This document shows, piece after piece, positions 9,398 to 17,403 of a stretch of DNA of 64,000 nt. Under the pieces are notes generated by a model, which saw only the letters and a list, made by a program, of their open reading frames with translations, did no database searches and had not been told where the DNA came from. The position numbers and the translations under genes are program-made. The stretch is from VRUE01 sp963837735 (lineage in GTDB: Bacteria; Actinomycetota; Thermoleophilia; Solirubrobacterales; 70-9): assembly GCA_963837735.1 (NCBI GenBank), contig CAWIOM010000012.1, forward strand, positions 23,352 through 87,351. The letters run 5' to 3'. Each line of letters opens with the position of its first letter. Within the stretch, counting starts at the first letter, position 1.

Positions 9398-10046
9398 CTA
9401 CCGCTCCGGCAGCAGCGTCAGTTTGCGGGCAAAGCTCTCGGCGGCGATCAGGCGCAGGGCCTGCGCGCGGGTCAGCCCGAGCGTCGCCGCCGCGCTGCCG
9501 CCGGGCCCGGGGCCGTCGTCGCCGGGCCCGAGGGCCAACAGCGGGACCCCCGCGGCGGCAACATAGGTCCGACCGGGGCCGGAGCCGTTCGGTTCGCTGG
9601 TGATGACGACGTCGACCTTCGCCCCGGCGCCCCCACCGACGGCGGCCAGCGCGTCGGCGCCGCTGACCGCGATCTCGACCGGGCGGCGGTCGCCGGCCAG
9701 GCCCGGCCGGCGGGCGTGGCGCGGCGGCCGCAGCTGGGCGGCGAGCAGGTAGGAACCGGCCGGCGCCGGGCCCCGCGGCACGAGGCCGAGGGCGTCTCCC
9801 GGGACGGCGAGGGCGCCGGCAGGGACGAAGCGCACCGGCACCCGTCGCACGCCCAGCCGCGAGGCGACATCGTCAGGGCCGATCGGCCTACCGGCCGGCA
9901 GTCCCGCCTCGATCACGACGACCGCGCCGCAGCGGGCCGTAGCCGCGGGCGACGCTCGACCCGTAGCCGGCAACGATCGCCGCGGAGGCAGCCGCGGCAA
10001 GGAGCGCTAGGACGAGGAAGAGCGCCGCCCTGGCCCGGCGGCTCAT
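9398..10046 (-). CDS. cpaB: CpaB/RcpC-like Flp pilus assembly protein, SAF domain (frameshift)
   Basis: About 216 aa if repaired. The ATG at 10046 overlaps the kinase stop (ATGA). The N-terminal signal/membrane segment is MSRRARAALFLVLALLAAAA. The frame changes near 9930 (after VARGYGPL) into VVVIEAGLPAGRPIGPDDVA, a SAF domain, followed by VEIAVSGADALAAVG and KVDVVITSE, as in CpaB. CpaB acts in pilus assembly at the cell envelope. The single frame change is probably an indel error. Confidence 0.75.
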
Positions 10047-10824
10047 GCAACGGCGTCGAGGGAGCCGTCCCCCTCGCGGTGGAGGGGCAGGTCGAGGATC
10101 GCGGCGGAGCCCCCGTGCCCCTGTCGCAGGGCGAAGCGGCCCCGGTGGACGGCGGCGGTCCGGCGTACGACCGCGAGGCCGTGCCCGCGGCGGCGCTTAC
10201 CGGTGACGGTCAGCGAGCGCCAACGGCCGCCCGGCATGGCGAACGCTCGCCTCGGGATCGCGTCGGGAGTCAGACCGCCGTGCTCCTCGCGACCCGGCCG
10301 CCTCCCGGCCCGAGTCGGCCACCGTGATCAGCAGGCGACGTTCCCCAGCGCTGCCCCTCGACGAGGATGTCCGGGCCGCCGTGCTCGATCGCGTTGACGA
10401 TCAGGTTGTCGACCGCCTGCTCGAGCGCGACGCGATCGCCGAGGACGACGGCCTCTCCGGCCCGCCAGCGCAGCTCCAAGGAGCCGCCGCCGAGCGCGAC
10501 CCTCGCCCGCCAGCGGCCGACGGCCGAGCGCAGCGCCGATTCGCAGCGCACCGGCTCGCGGCCGGCTGCCGCCCCGCCGCCGTTGACGGCGCGATCGAGG
10601 CGCTCGAGCGCCGCGCCGGCGAGCCTGGTCGAGCTCTCGACGACACCGCCGCCCGCCGGCGTCGAGACCGCGAGGGCGAGGGCCTGGAGCGGACGGCGGA
10701 GCTCGTGCAGGGCCTCGTTGATCGCGCTGCGCCGGCGCCCCGTGCGCAGGACCAGGCCCGCGGCGACGGCCATCGTCGTCGCCGCCAGGGCCCAGCCCGC
10801 GAATGCCTGGGCCGAGGCGGTCAC
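10043..10824 (-). CDS. Sensor histidine kinase of the Tad operon (two frameshifts)
   Basis: About 260 aa if repaired. It has one N-terminal membrane segment (TASAQAFAGWALAATTMAVA), an H-box (EALHELRRPLQAL), an N-box (VDNLIVNAIEHGG), a G1-like ITVADSGRE and a G2-like RRGHGLAVVRRTAAVHRG. These blocks lie in three frames, with changes near 10345 and 10205. The GTG start overlaps the regulator stop as GTGA. No large sensor domain is present. It is the likely partner of the adjacent response regulator. Confidence 0.75.
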
Positions 10825-11534
10825 CCGTCGACCAGCCGGTAGCCGAATCCCCAGCAGTTGATCACGTAGCGACTGTGCTCGGGGTCGAGTTTGCGACGCA
10901 GGCGGCTTGCGTGTGAGTCCAGCGTCCGCGTCTGCGCGGTCGTGCGGAAGCCCCAGACCTCCTCGAGCAGCTCCTTCTTCGAGAAGACCCGGATCGGGTC
11001 GGAGATCAGCACCCGCAGCAGCGAGTACTCCTTGTTGGAGAGGGCCACGTCCCGGCCTTCCACCCGGACCCGGCGCCGGGCCGGGTCGACGACGAGCTCG
11101 CCGACCCGCTGCGGCCCGTCCCGCCGCCCGCTCCGGCGCCGCAGGACGGCGTTGATCCTCGCCCGCAGCTCCGGGTAGTGGAAGGGCTTGACCAGGTAGT
11201 CGTCGGCGCCGAACTCGAGGCCGCGCACCCGCTCGGCGTCGGCCCCCCGCCCGCTGAGGACGATCACCGGCAGCTTCGGGTCAAAGCGCGCGTCGGCCCC
11301 CGCCGTGTCGCGGATCTCGCTGAGCACGTCGAGGCCGGGGGCGTCGGGGAGCGAGAGGTCGAGGAGGAGCAGGTCGGGGTGGTTGTAGCGGCAGAGCCGC
11401 AGGGCGTCCGATGCGCTGGGGGCGGGCAGCGCCCCGAAGCGGTCGGCCGCGAGGTGGTCGCAGAGCAGCTCCAGGGTCGCCGGGTCGTCCTCGCAGACGA
11501 CGATCTGCGCGATCTCTTGCCTCTCGGGAAGCAT
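10821..11534 (-). CDS. OmpR-family response regulator
   Basis: 237 aa. The receiver domain has the acidic pocket VVCEDD, the phosphoacceptor Asp in LLLLDLSLP and the conserved Lys in YLVKPFHYPEL. The C-terminal winged helix has NKEYSLLRVLISDP and DSHASRLRRKLDPEHSRYV. It is coupled to the kinase gene by a 4-bp overlap and co-directional with the Tad genes, so it probably controls pilus expression or responds to attachment. Confidence 0.93.
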   Translation of the reverse strand: MLPERQEIAQIVVCEDDPATLELLCDHLAADRFGALPAPSASDALRLCRYNHPDLLLLDLSLPDAPGLDVLSEIRDTAGADARFDPKLPVIVLSGRGADAERVRGLEFGADDYLVKPFHYPELRARINAVLRRRSGRRDGPQRVGELVVDPARRRVRVEGRDVALSNKEYSLLRVLISDPIRVFSKKELLEEVWGFRTTAQTRTLDSHASRLRRKLDPEHSRYVINCWGFGYRLVDG

Positions 11535-11540
11535 CGACGC

Positions 11541-11909
11541 CTACCCAGATGGCGCGCCGCAGGACTCTCCCCCGCCGCCGGCGAATTTGCCGCTCCCTGC
11601 GGGTGCAGGCAACTCGAGCACAGCCGCCGCCCGCCGGTGGCCGACCAGCCGTCGGGGGGGAACGCCCATCCGAGTGGCCAAGGTCCGGCCCCCGTGATCC
11701 AGAAAGAGAACATCCAGCCGGAAGCGCATCCCGAAGGTGTGGACGCTCGAGCAGTGCGGGATCAGCAGGCCCGGGCCCGCCAGATCGCGGTCGAGGCCGG
11801 CGAGCCCGAGCAGGCGGGCCCGAAACCCGACCGCAACGGGCACCGCCAGCCCTCCCACCTCGACCGCCGGCAGCCCTGCGAGCCTCTTCGCCGACGCCGA
11901 GCCGTCCAT
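11541..11909 (-). CDS. DUF192 family protein
   Basis: 122 aa. The family core is visible as GLLIPHCSSVHTFGMRFRLD followed by VLFLDHGGRTLATRMGVPP. DUF192 proteins are small beta-rich proteins of unknown role. The gene starts at an ATG (11909) and ends 6 bp before the response regulator, so it is probably the first gene of the Tad operon. Confidence 0.8.
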   Translation of the reverse strand: MDGSASAKRLAGLPAVEVGGLAVPVAVGFRARLLGLAGLDRDLAGPGLLIPHCSSVHTFGMRFRLDVLFLDHGGRTLATRMGVPPRRLVGHRRAAAVLELPAPAGSGKFAGGGGESCGAPSG

Positions 11910-11981
11910 TGACCCTCTTATGGAGGTGAATCGAAGGCTCGCCCCCCTGGCGGCCGGCTCATGTCCCTCTAGGCTGCTCGA

Positions 11982-12912
11982 GTGGAGTCCGAGCCCAGGG
12001 TCGCCGTATTCGGCCCCCACCCGATGCTTTCGATCACCGTCGAGGCACTGACCAGCGACGGGGGCGACGAGATCCACCTGCACGCCGCCGGGCAGGGTGT
12101 CTGGGTCGCGCGGATGGCAGCCGAGCTCGGCGCCGCCCCCGTCCTCTGCGGCTTCATCGGCGGCGAGACCGGCACCGTGCTGCGACCGCTGCTGGAGGGG
12201 ATGGACGTCGATCTGCGCCTGGTCGAGACCGCGGCCGAGAGCGGCTGCTACGTGCACGACCGGCGCAGCGGCGAGCGCCGAGCCGATCGCCCAGGCCGCC
12301 TCGCTGCCGCCGAGCCGGCACGAGATCGACGAGCTCTTCTCGAACACCGTCGCCGCAGCGATCGAGTGCGGCGTGCTCGCCCTCTGCGGCCCCTACCCGC
12401 CCGAGTCGCTGCCGCTGGAGATCTACGGCAACCTGGTCGCCGACGTCCGGGCAAACGGGGCCCGGGTCGTCGTCGACCTCTCCCCGCCGCGCCTCGACAG
12501 CGCCCTCGAGGGCGGGCCGGACCTGGTCAAGATCAACGACTGGGAGCTGGCCAAGTACATAGCCGGCCCGGTCGACTCGCCCGAGCGCATGCGCGGGGCG
12601 GCCCAGCGGCTGCTCGACGCGGGTGCCGGGGCGGCGATCGTCACCCGCGCCGGGGAGCCGGCGCTGGTCATCCGCGGCGACGAGGCCTGGGAGCTGGTCC
12701 CGCCCCGATTCGAGCGCGGCGCCCGCGAGGGCTGCGGCGACTCGATGATGGGCGGCCTCGCCTACGGCATGGCGGCCGGCCTCGATTGGGAGGAGGCGCT
12801 GCGGACCGGCGCCGGCGCCGGCGCCGCCAACTTCCTGCGCAACGGACTCGGCAGCGGCACGCGCGCGGTGATCGACGACCTCGCCCGCAAGGTCGAGCTG
12901 CGCCCCCTCTAG
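11982..12912 (+). CDS. PfkB-family sugar kinase, 1-phosphofructokinase type (frameshift)
   Basis: About 309 aa if repaired. It starts at GTG (MESEPRVAVFGPHPMLSITV). The N-terminal half contains GQGVWVARMAAELGAAP, like the substrate-binding region of hexose kinases. The C-terminal half has the PfkB signature EGCGDSMMGGLAYGMAAG with the catalytic Asp, and the fold-typical DLVKINDWELAKY. The frame changes near 12275 (RRSGER to EPIAQAASLPP), where dropping one C restores the protein. The substrate is not certain; it is likely a phosphorylated sugar. Confidence 0.78.
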
Positions 12913-12956
12913 CTGGTCGAGCGCCCCCGGACGACGGGCGGAGGAGGCGCGACCGA

Positions 12957-13688
12957 TTACACGATCGGGCCGAAGGGCAGCTCGGGCTCGCCCCCCTCGA
13001 CGATCGCCCGCGGCGCTTCCTCGCGCATCCAGGTGAGGTGCGAGGCGGCGGGCTCCACCTCGCCGAGTCGCTCGAAGGCTTCGCTCATGTGCAGTTTCCG
13101 GCCGCCGTGGGAGGAGTGGGCGTCGCTGCTCAGCACATGGATAAGACCCGCCGCGGCGAGCGCCTCCATGCCGGCCGCCGTCCGCTCGCGCAGAAAGAAG
13201 TCCGCGGTCGCCTGGACCATCGCCCCGGCGGCGACGAGTCCCGCGATCCGCTCGTACATGTCGGCCGAGAGATGGCGCTCGGGGTGGGCGACGAGCGCGC
13301 GGTAGCCGCGCTCGCCCAGCGCCTCGATCGTCCGCAGCAGGCTGTCGCCGAGCGGGCCGGGCGCCGGCTCGAGCAGGATCCAGCGTCCGCGGCCGAGGGC
13401 GACCTCGGCGATCTCGTCCTCGTCGAGGCCGTCGACGGCGGTCTCGGCAACCTCTCCGCCTCCCAGGACGCTCACGGGCACCCCCTCCACCTGGAGCGCT
13501 CGGTTCACCTCGGCGACCCGCCCGGCGAGCTCGCCGATCCGCACGTCGTGGTCGTGGCGGATGTGCGGGGTGGCGCAGACCTGCTCGATGCCGTCGGCGG
13601 CCGCCTGGCGCGCCATCCCGACGCTGTCGCGGAGGTCGAGGGCACCGTCGTCGAGGGCCGGAAGGATGTGGCAGTGAAGATCGATCAC
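12957..13688 (-). CDS. CpsB/YwqE-type PHP phosphatase (protein-tyrosine phosphatase family)
   Basis: 243 aa. It begins with MIDLHCHILPALDDGALDL, the metal-binding HxH motif of PHP phosphatases of the CpsB group, followed by CATPHIRHDHDVR, VAHPERHLSADMY and LSSDAHSSHGG. Family members remove phosphate from tyrosine kinases that control capsule or exopolysaccharide synthesis. No such kinase is next to it, so its target is unknown. The start is GTG, and the gene converges with the PfkB kinase. Confidence 0.88.
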   Translation of the reverse strand: MIDLHCHILPALDDGALDLRDSVGMARQAAADGIEQVCATPHIRHDHDVRIGELAGRVAEVNRALQVEGVPVSVLGGGEVAETAVDGLDEDEIAEVALGRGRWILLEPAPGPLGDSLLRTIEALGERGYRALVAHPERHLSADMYERIAGLVAAGAMVQATADFFLRERTAAGMEALAAAGLIHVLSSDAHSSHGGRKLHMSEAFERLGEVEPAASHLTWMREEAPRAIVEGGEPELPFGPIV

Positions 13689-13837
13689 CGGTGGCCCGCA
13701 GGGTAGTCACCCGCAGGCGGCGCCCGGCTGCAAACCCTCGTTCAGGCACGGGCTCGGGCACGCACACGGCTACGATGATCGGCATGATCTTCGGGCGCTT
13801 CCGCTGGGCTGCTGAAGCGTGATCGGCTTCAACTCAC

Positions 13838-14305
13838 ATGGATAAGAAAACGACCCGCCGCGGGAACTACGAGTCTGGCTCCGACTACGTGCTCGAGTAC
13901 GGAGAGCTCCGCTTCGCCTTCAACGAGGAGGACTTCGGGCAACGGGTCGAGCAGGCCGCGGTCAAACTCGGCTTCGTCACCCAGGGCCTCAGCCGGGAGG
14001 AGCTCGACGACCTCCTCGACCTCGCGGTCAGCGGCGAGATCGCCGATCCCAGCTCCCACCTCGGCGAGCACATCAACGAGAACTGGGAGGAGCTGGTCGG
14101 CCCCGCCAACCGCAGCCTCGTCCACTGGCTGCGGCGGCTCGTCTTCCGCGGCGCCTGGCTCGACCAGCGGGTCAAGGAGGGCGAGCTGGACATCGTCTTC
14201 GACGAGCGCACCCAGACCTTCGGCTACGTCCAGCCCGACCGCAGCCAGGAGTTGATCGAGCTCTCCAAAGAGCCCTCCTGGCGCCGCATCGCCTACCGGC
14301 GCTAG
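13838..14305 (+). CDS. Hypothetical protein
   Basis: 155 aa, acidic, soluble, not recognised. Visible blocks are YVLEYGELRFAFNEEDFGQR, GFVTQGLSREELDDLLDLAV and VHWLRRLVFRGAWLDQRVKE. No signal peptide or membrane segment is seen. It stands alone, converging with the Rho-like gene 4 bp away. Confidence 0.7.
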   Translation: MDKKTTRRGNYESGSDYVLEYGELRFAFNEEDFGQRVEQAAVKLGFVTQGLSREELDDLLDLAVSGEIADPSSHLGEHINENWEELVGPANRSLVHWLRRLVFRGAWLDQRVKEGELDIVFDERTQTFGYVQPDRSQELIELSKEPSWRRIAYRR

Positions 14306-14309
14306 CCGC

Positions 14310-15161
14310 TCAGGCGGAGCTCTCGACCGCGGCGACGATCGTCAGCGAGCCCGAACCGCCGGCCGCGCGGCCCTCTGCGAGCAGGTCCTTGGCGACGTTC
14401 GAGCCGAAGGACTCCGCCAGGCGGCTGACCGAGTCGATCAGCAGGATCACGGCCTCACCCTCCCCGGCGCGTCGCGCCGCCTGGGCGAGGGCGTCCGCGG
14501 CGTGGCGGTCCTGGCCGGCGGAGACGATCTCGGCCTTCGGCGCCTCGCGCTTCCAGTCGGCGAGCTCCTCGGGGCTCGGGTCGATGAGGAGGGCGACCGG
14601 GTCGGGCCCCCTGCCGCCGGAGAACTCGGACGCGAGCCCGCGCAGCAGGGCAGTGCAGCTCTGGCGCGACTCGCCGTAGACGATCGACTGGCCGCCCGGC
14701 GCGGCGAGGATCAGCTCGCCGGCGGCGACGCTCCTGCCGCCCTTGCGGAAGCGGCGGCGACGGCGGCGCTTCGGCTTCGCGCCCTCTTCGCCGGCGGGTT
14801 TGGGCGGCTGCGGGGACGGCGCCGGCTCGCGCGGCGCGGGACGCTCGCCACCCTCGGGCTCGGGACGGCGCCCCTGGCGACCGCCGCCGCCGCCGCGGGA
14901 CTCTCGATTTCCGCCACCGCCGCGGGGCTTGCGATCGCGGCCGCCGCGCTGGCGGTCGCGGCCGCCTCGGGACGAGCCCTCCTTGCGCTCGCGCGGCCGC
15001 CGGGAGCGCGACCCGCCGCCGCCGGAGCCCCCTCCGTCGCCGCCCGCGAGCTTCTCGATCAGCTCGGCGCGCGGCAGCATGCGGTAGCGCTCGACGCCCG
15101 CCGCGGCGGCGAGCGTGTGCAACTCGGACAGGTGCTTGGACTCCAGTTCGGCCTTGGTCAT
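14310..15161 (-). CDS. Rho-like protein, short and with altered ATPase site
   Basis: 283 aa. Residues 1-43 resemble the Rho N-terminal helical domain (MTKAELESKHLSELHTLAAA). Residues ~45-150 are an Arg/Gly-rich stretch like the insert of actinobacterial Rho. The rest resembles part of the Rho RecA-like ATPase, with ILLIDSVSRLAESFGSN matching the Rho Walker B region. The RNA-binding cold-shock domain and a normal P-loop are missing: the expected site reads VYGESRQSCTALLRG. Normal Rho is much longer, so this may be a degenerate paralog with a regulatory or RNA-binding role. It lies 10 bp after glpD on the same strand. Confidence 0.7.
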   Translation of the reverse strand: MTKAELESKHLSELHTLAAAAGVERYRMLPRAELIEKLAGGDGGGSGGGGSRSRRPRERKEGSSRGGRDRQRGGRDRKPRGGGGNRESRGGGGGRQGRRPEPEGGERPAPREPAPSPQPPKPAGEEGAKPKRRRRRRFRKGGRSVAAGELILAAPGGQSIVYGESRQSCTALLRGLASEFSGGRGPDPVALLIDPSPEELADWKREAPKAEIVSAGQDRHAADALAQAARRAGEGEAVILLIDSVSRLAESFGSNVAKDLLAEGRAAGGSGSLTIVAAVESSA

Positions 15162-15171
15162 GAGCCGCAGG

Positions 15172-16854
15172 TTATTGGCTCGCCGCGCCCGCCGGATCGA
15201 TGCCGGCCTCGGCGACCGCCGCCGGCCACGCCTTGGCCGCCTCCTGCTTGGCGCGGCGCGACCATCCGAGCTCGTCCCCGATCGCCTCGGCGACCGCCTT
15301 CACCGACTCGGCGCTGCGCAGCTGCGGCGCCGCCAGCAGGCCGAGGCGGGTGCGGCGAAGAAGCACGTCGGCGACGGTCCGCGCCTGCTCGAGCCGCGCC
15401 GCGACGACGGCCTCGGCGAGCAGATCGGGGCGCCCCTCGACGATCGGCGCCGCCAGCTTCGGGTCCTCGCGGGCGAGCTCGAGGACGGTGCGCGCCGCGT
15501 GCCCGTAGCGGAAGGCGAGCTGCTCGAGGGCGTCCTCCCCGACCCCGTCGGGCGCCTCGAGGTCGCCGGGGCGGGCCGGCATCCCGAGCGGGATCTCGGC
15601 GGTATGGCAGGGCGCCTCGCGAGCCTCGCGCTCGACCAGGCGGTCGACGGTCTGCTTCGCCATCCGCCGCCAGGTCGTCAGCTTGCCGCCCGTGATCGTC
15701 AGCATCCCGGAGGACGTCTCGTAGAGCTCCGCCCGCCGCGAGATGTCGACCGACTTCTTCGGGTCGCCGGTCGAGAGCAGCGGCCGCACCCCGGCGTAGG
15801 CGCCGACCAGCTCGCCGCGGCCGATCCCGGTGCCGAAGAAGTCGTTGACCGCGGAGAGCAGGTACTCGATGTCGTCCTCGCTCGGATGCGGGTGCGCGGT
15901 GTCTCCCTCGTAGTCGTTGTCGGTCGTGCCGACAAGCGTCCGCCCGTACCAGGGCAGGGCGAATATCTGCCGCCCCTCCCCCGCCGGCACGATGCAGGCG
16001 GCGGTCCCGGTCGAGAGCTCGGCGCGGTCGATCAGCACATGGGTTCCTCGGCTCGGCTTGATCCGCGGCACGTCCTCCTCGCCGACGGTCTCCTCGGGGC
16101 GGATCGAGTCGGCGAAGACCCCGGTCGCGTTGACGACGTTCTCGGCCTCGACCTCGAAGCGCTCGCCCGACTCGGCCTCGACCGCCGCCACGCCCGAGGC
16201 GCGGCCGCCGGCCGCCAGGACCTCGGTCACCTCGGCCCCGTTCAGCATCACGGCGCCGAAGCGCTCGGCCTCGCCGAGGATCGTCAGCACGAGCCGCACG
16301 TCGTCGGTCTGGCAGTCGTAGAAGAGGTAGGCGTCGTTGGGATCGCGCGGCTCCAGCGAGGGGACGAGCTCGAGCAGCTCCTCGCGGTCGATCGTCCGGT
16401 GGCGGTCGGGCGACCAGTTGAACTCCTCGTCCTCCTCCTTGGAGGAGCGCATCTCGCGGCGGCTGCGGCCGACCCGGGTCGTCGCCATCACGTCGTACAT
16501 GTTCAGGCCGATGCCCAGTTTGCGGTCCCGGCGCTCATCGGCGAAGGCGGGGACGACGAACGGCGTCGGGTAGACGAGGTGGGGGGCGAGCTGGACCATC
16601 AGCTGGCGCTCGAGCAGCGCCTCGCGGACGAGGCCGAGGTCGAGGTTCTGCAGGTAGCGGAGGCCGCCGTGGACCATCTTCGAGGAGCGGCTCGAGGTGC
16701 CGACCGCGTAGTCGCCGCGCTCGAGCAGGGCCACCGAGTAGCCGCGCGAGGCGGCGTCGAGGGCGACCCCGGCGCCGGTGATCCCGCCGCCGATCACGAC
16801 GACCTCGAAGCGCTGCCCGGCGATCGCCTCGATTGCGGCGGCGCGGGTCAGCAT
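15172..16854 (-). CDS. glpD: Glycerol-3-phosphate dehydrogenase, FAD-dependent
   Basis: 560 aa, typical length. It oxidises glycerol-3-phosphate to dihydroxyacetone phosphate and passes electrons to the membrane quinone pool. The FAD-binding motif is VVVIGGGITGAGVALDAA, with the family motifs SSRSSKMVHGGLRYLQ and GTTDNDYEGDTAHPHP. The C-terminal domain includes TGGKLTTWRRMAKQTVD. The ATG overlaps the nitroreductase stop (TGATG), so the two are co-transcribed. Confidence 0.95.
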   Translation of the reverse strand: MLTRAAAIEAIAGQRFEVVVIGGGITGAGVALDAASRGYSVALLERGDYAVGTSSRSSKMVHGGLRYLQNLDLGLVREALLERQLMVQLAPHLVYPTPFVVPAFADERRDRKLGIGLNMYDVMATTRVGRSRREMRSSKEEDEEFNWSPDRHRTIDREELLELVPSLEPRDPNDAYLFYDCQTDDVRLVLTILGEAERFGAVMLNGAEVTEVLAAGGRASGVAAVEAESGERFEVEAENVVNATGVFADSIRPEETVGEEDVPRIKPSRGTHVLIDRAELSTGTAACIVPAGEGRQIFALPWYGRTLVGTTDNDYEGDTAHPHPSEDDIEYLLSAVNDFFGTGIGRGELVGAYAGVRPLLSTGDPKKSVDISRRAELYETSSGMLTITGGKLTTWRRMAKQTVDRLVEREAREAPCHTAEIPLGMPARPGDLEAPDGVGEDALEQLAFRYGHAARTVLELAREDPKLAAPIVEGRPDLLAEAVVAARLEQARTVADVLLRRTRLGLLAAPQLRSAESVKAVAEAIGDELGWSRRAKQEAAKAWPAAVAEAGIDPAGAASQ

Positions 16855-17375
16855 CAGTCGAGGTAGACCGCGGTCCGGTCGGCGGGCGGGCGCTCGGGCG
16901 GCGCCTGTTCCTGGCGCGGTCGGCCGAGGTGGAGGAGGCCGACGAAGCGCTCCTCCGGAGGCAGGCCGGCGGCCTCCCGGCCGGCGGCCTCGCGCAGCAG
17001 CGCCGGGGTGCGCCAGTAGCCGGCGTGCCCGCGGGCGTGGGCGGCGAGCAGGACTATGTAGGAGGCGACCGCGGTCGCGTGCAGGTCCTCCTCGTCCTGG
17101 AGGGGGTCGCCGCTGAGCACCGAGGTGGCGACGATCAGGGTCGGAGCCCGCGAGAGCTTCGCGGCGCCCTCGCGGCCGGCGGCCTCCTGCAGCCGCGCGA
17201 GGGTCCCCGGGCCGAGGACCCGGAAGCGCCAGGGGGCGGTGAGGTGGTGGTTCGGTGCCCAGCGGGCCAGCTCGAGCAGCTCGTCGATCTCCTCCCGCGC
17301 CAGCGGCTCGGGGGCGAAGGCCTTGTGGGTGCGGCGGGTCCGGATCGCCGTCTCGACATCCATGGTTGAGAACAT
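16854..17375 (-). CDS. Nitroreductase-family flavoprotein
   Basis: 173 aa. The FMN-binding start of the family is MDVETAIRTRRTHKAFAPEP, followed by ARWAPNHHLTAPWRFRVLGP and VGLLHLGRPRQE. It resembles small YdjA-type nitroreductases; the substrate is unknown. Two starts (17375 and 17363) are possible. It follows the B12-operon S-component by 28 bp and is coupled to glpD. I considered BluB, but the sequence does not fit it well. Confidence 0.85.
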   Translation of the reverse strand: MFSTMDVETAIRTRRTHKAFAPEPLAREEIDELLELARWAPNHHLTAPWRFRVLGPGTLARLQEAAGREGAAKLSRAPTLIVATSVLSGDPLQDEEDLHATAVASYIVLLAAHARGHAGYWRTPALLREAAGREAAGLPPEERFVGLLHLGRPRQEQAPPERPPADRTAVYLD

Positions 17376-17403
17376 AGCCGCCGCCGGCTGCGGGAAAGCC
17401 TCC

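Noticed and set aside
16854..17375. BluB (lower-ligand synthase for B12) next to the B12 operon
   Set aside because: The protein fits small YdjA-type nitroreductases (ARWAPNHHLTAPWRFRV) and not the BluB pattern, and it is set apart by 28 bp and coupled to glpD.
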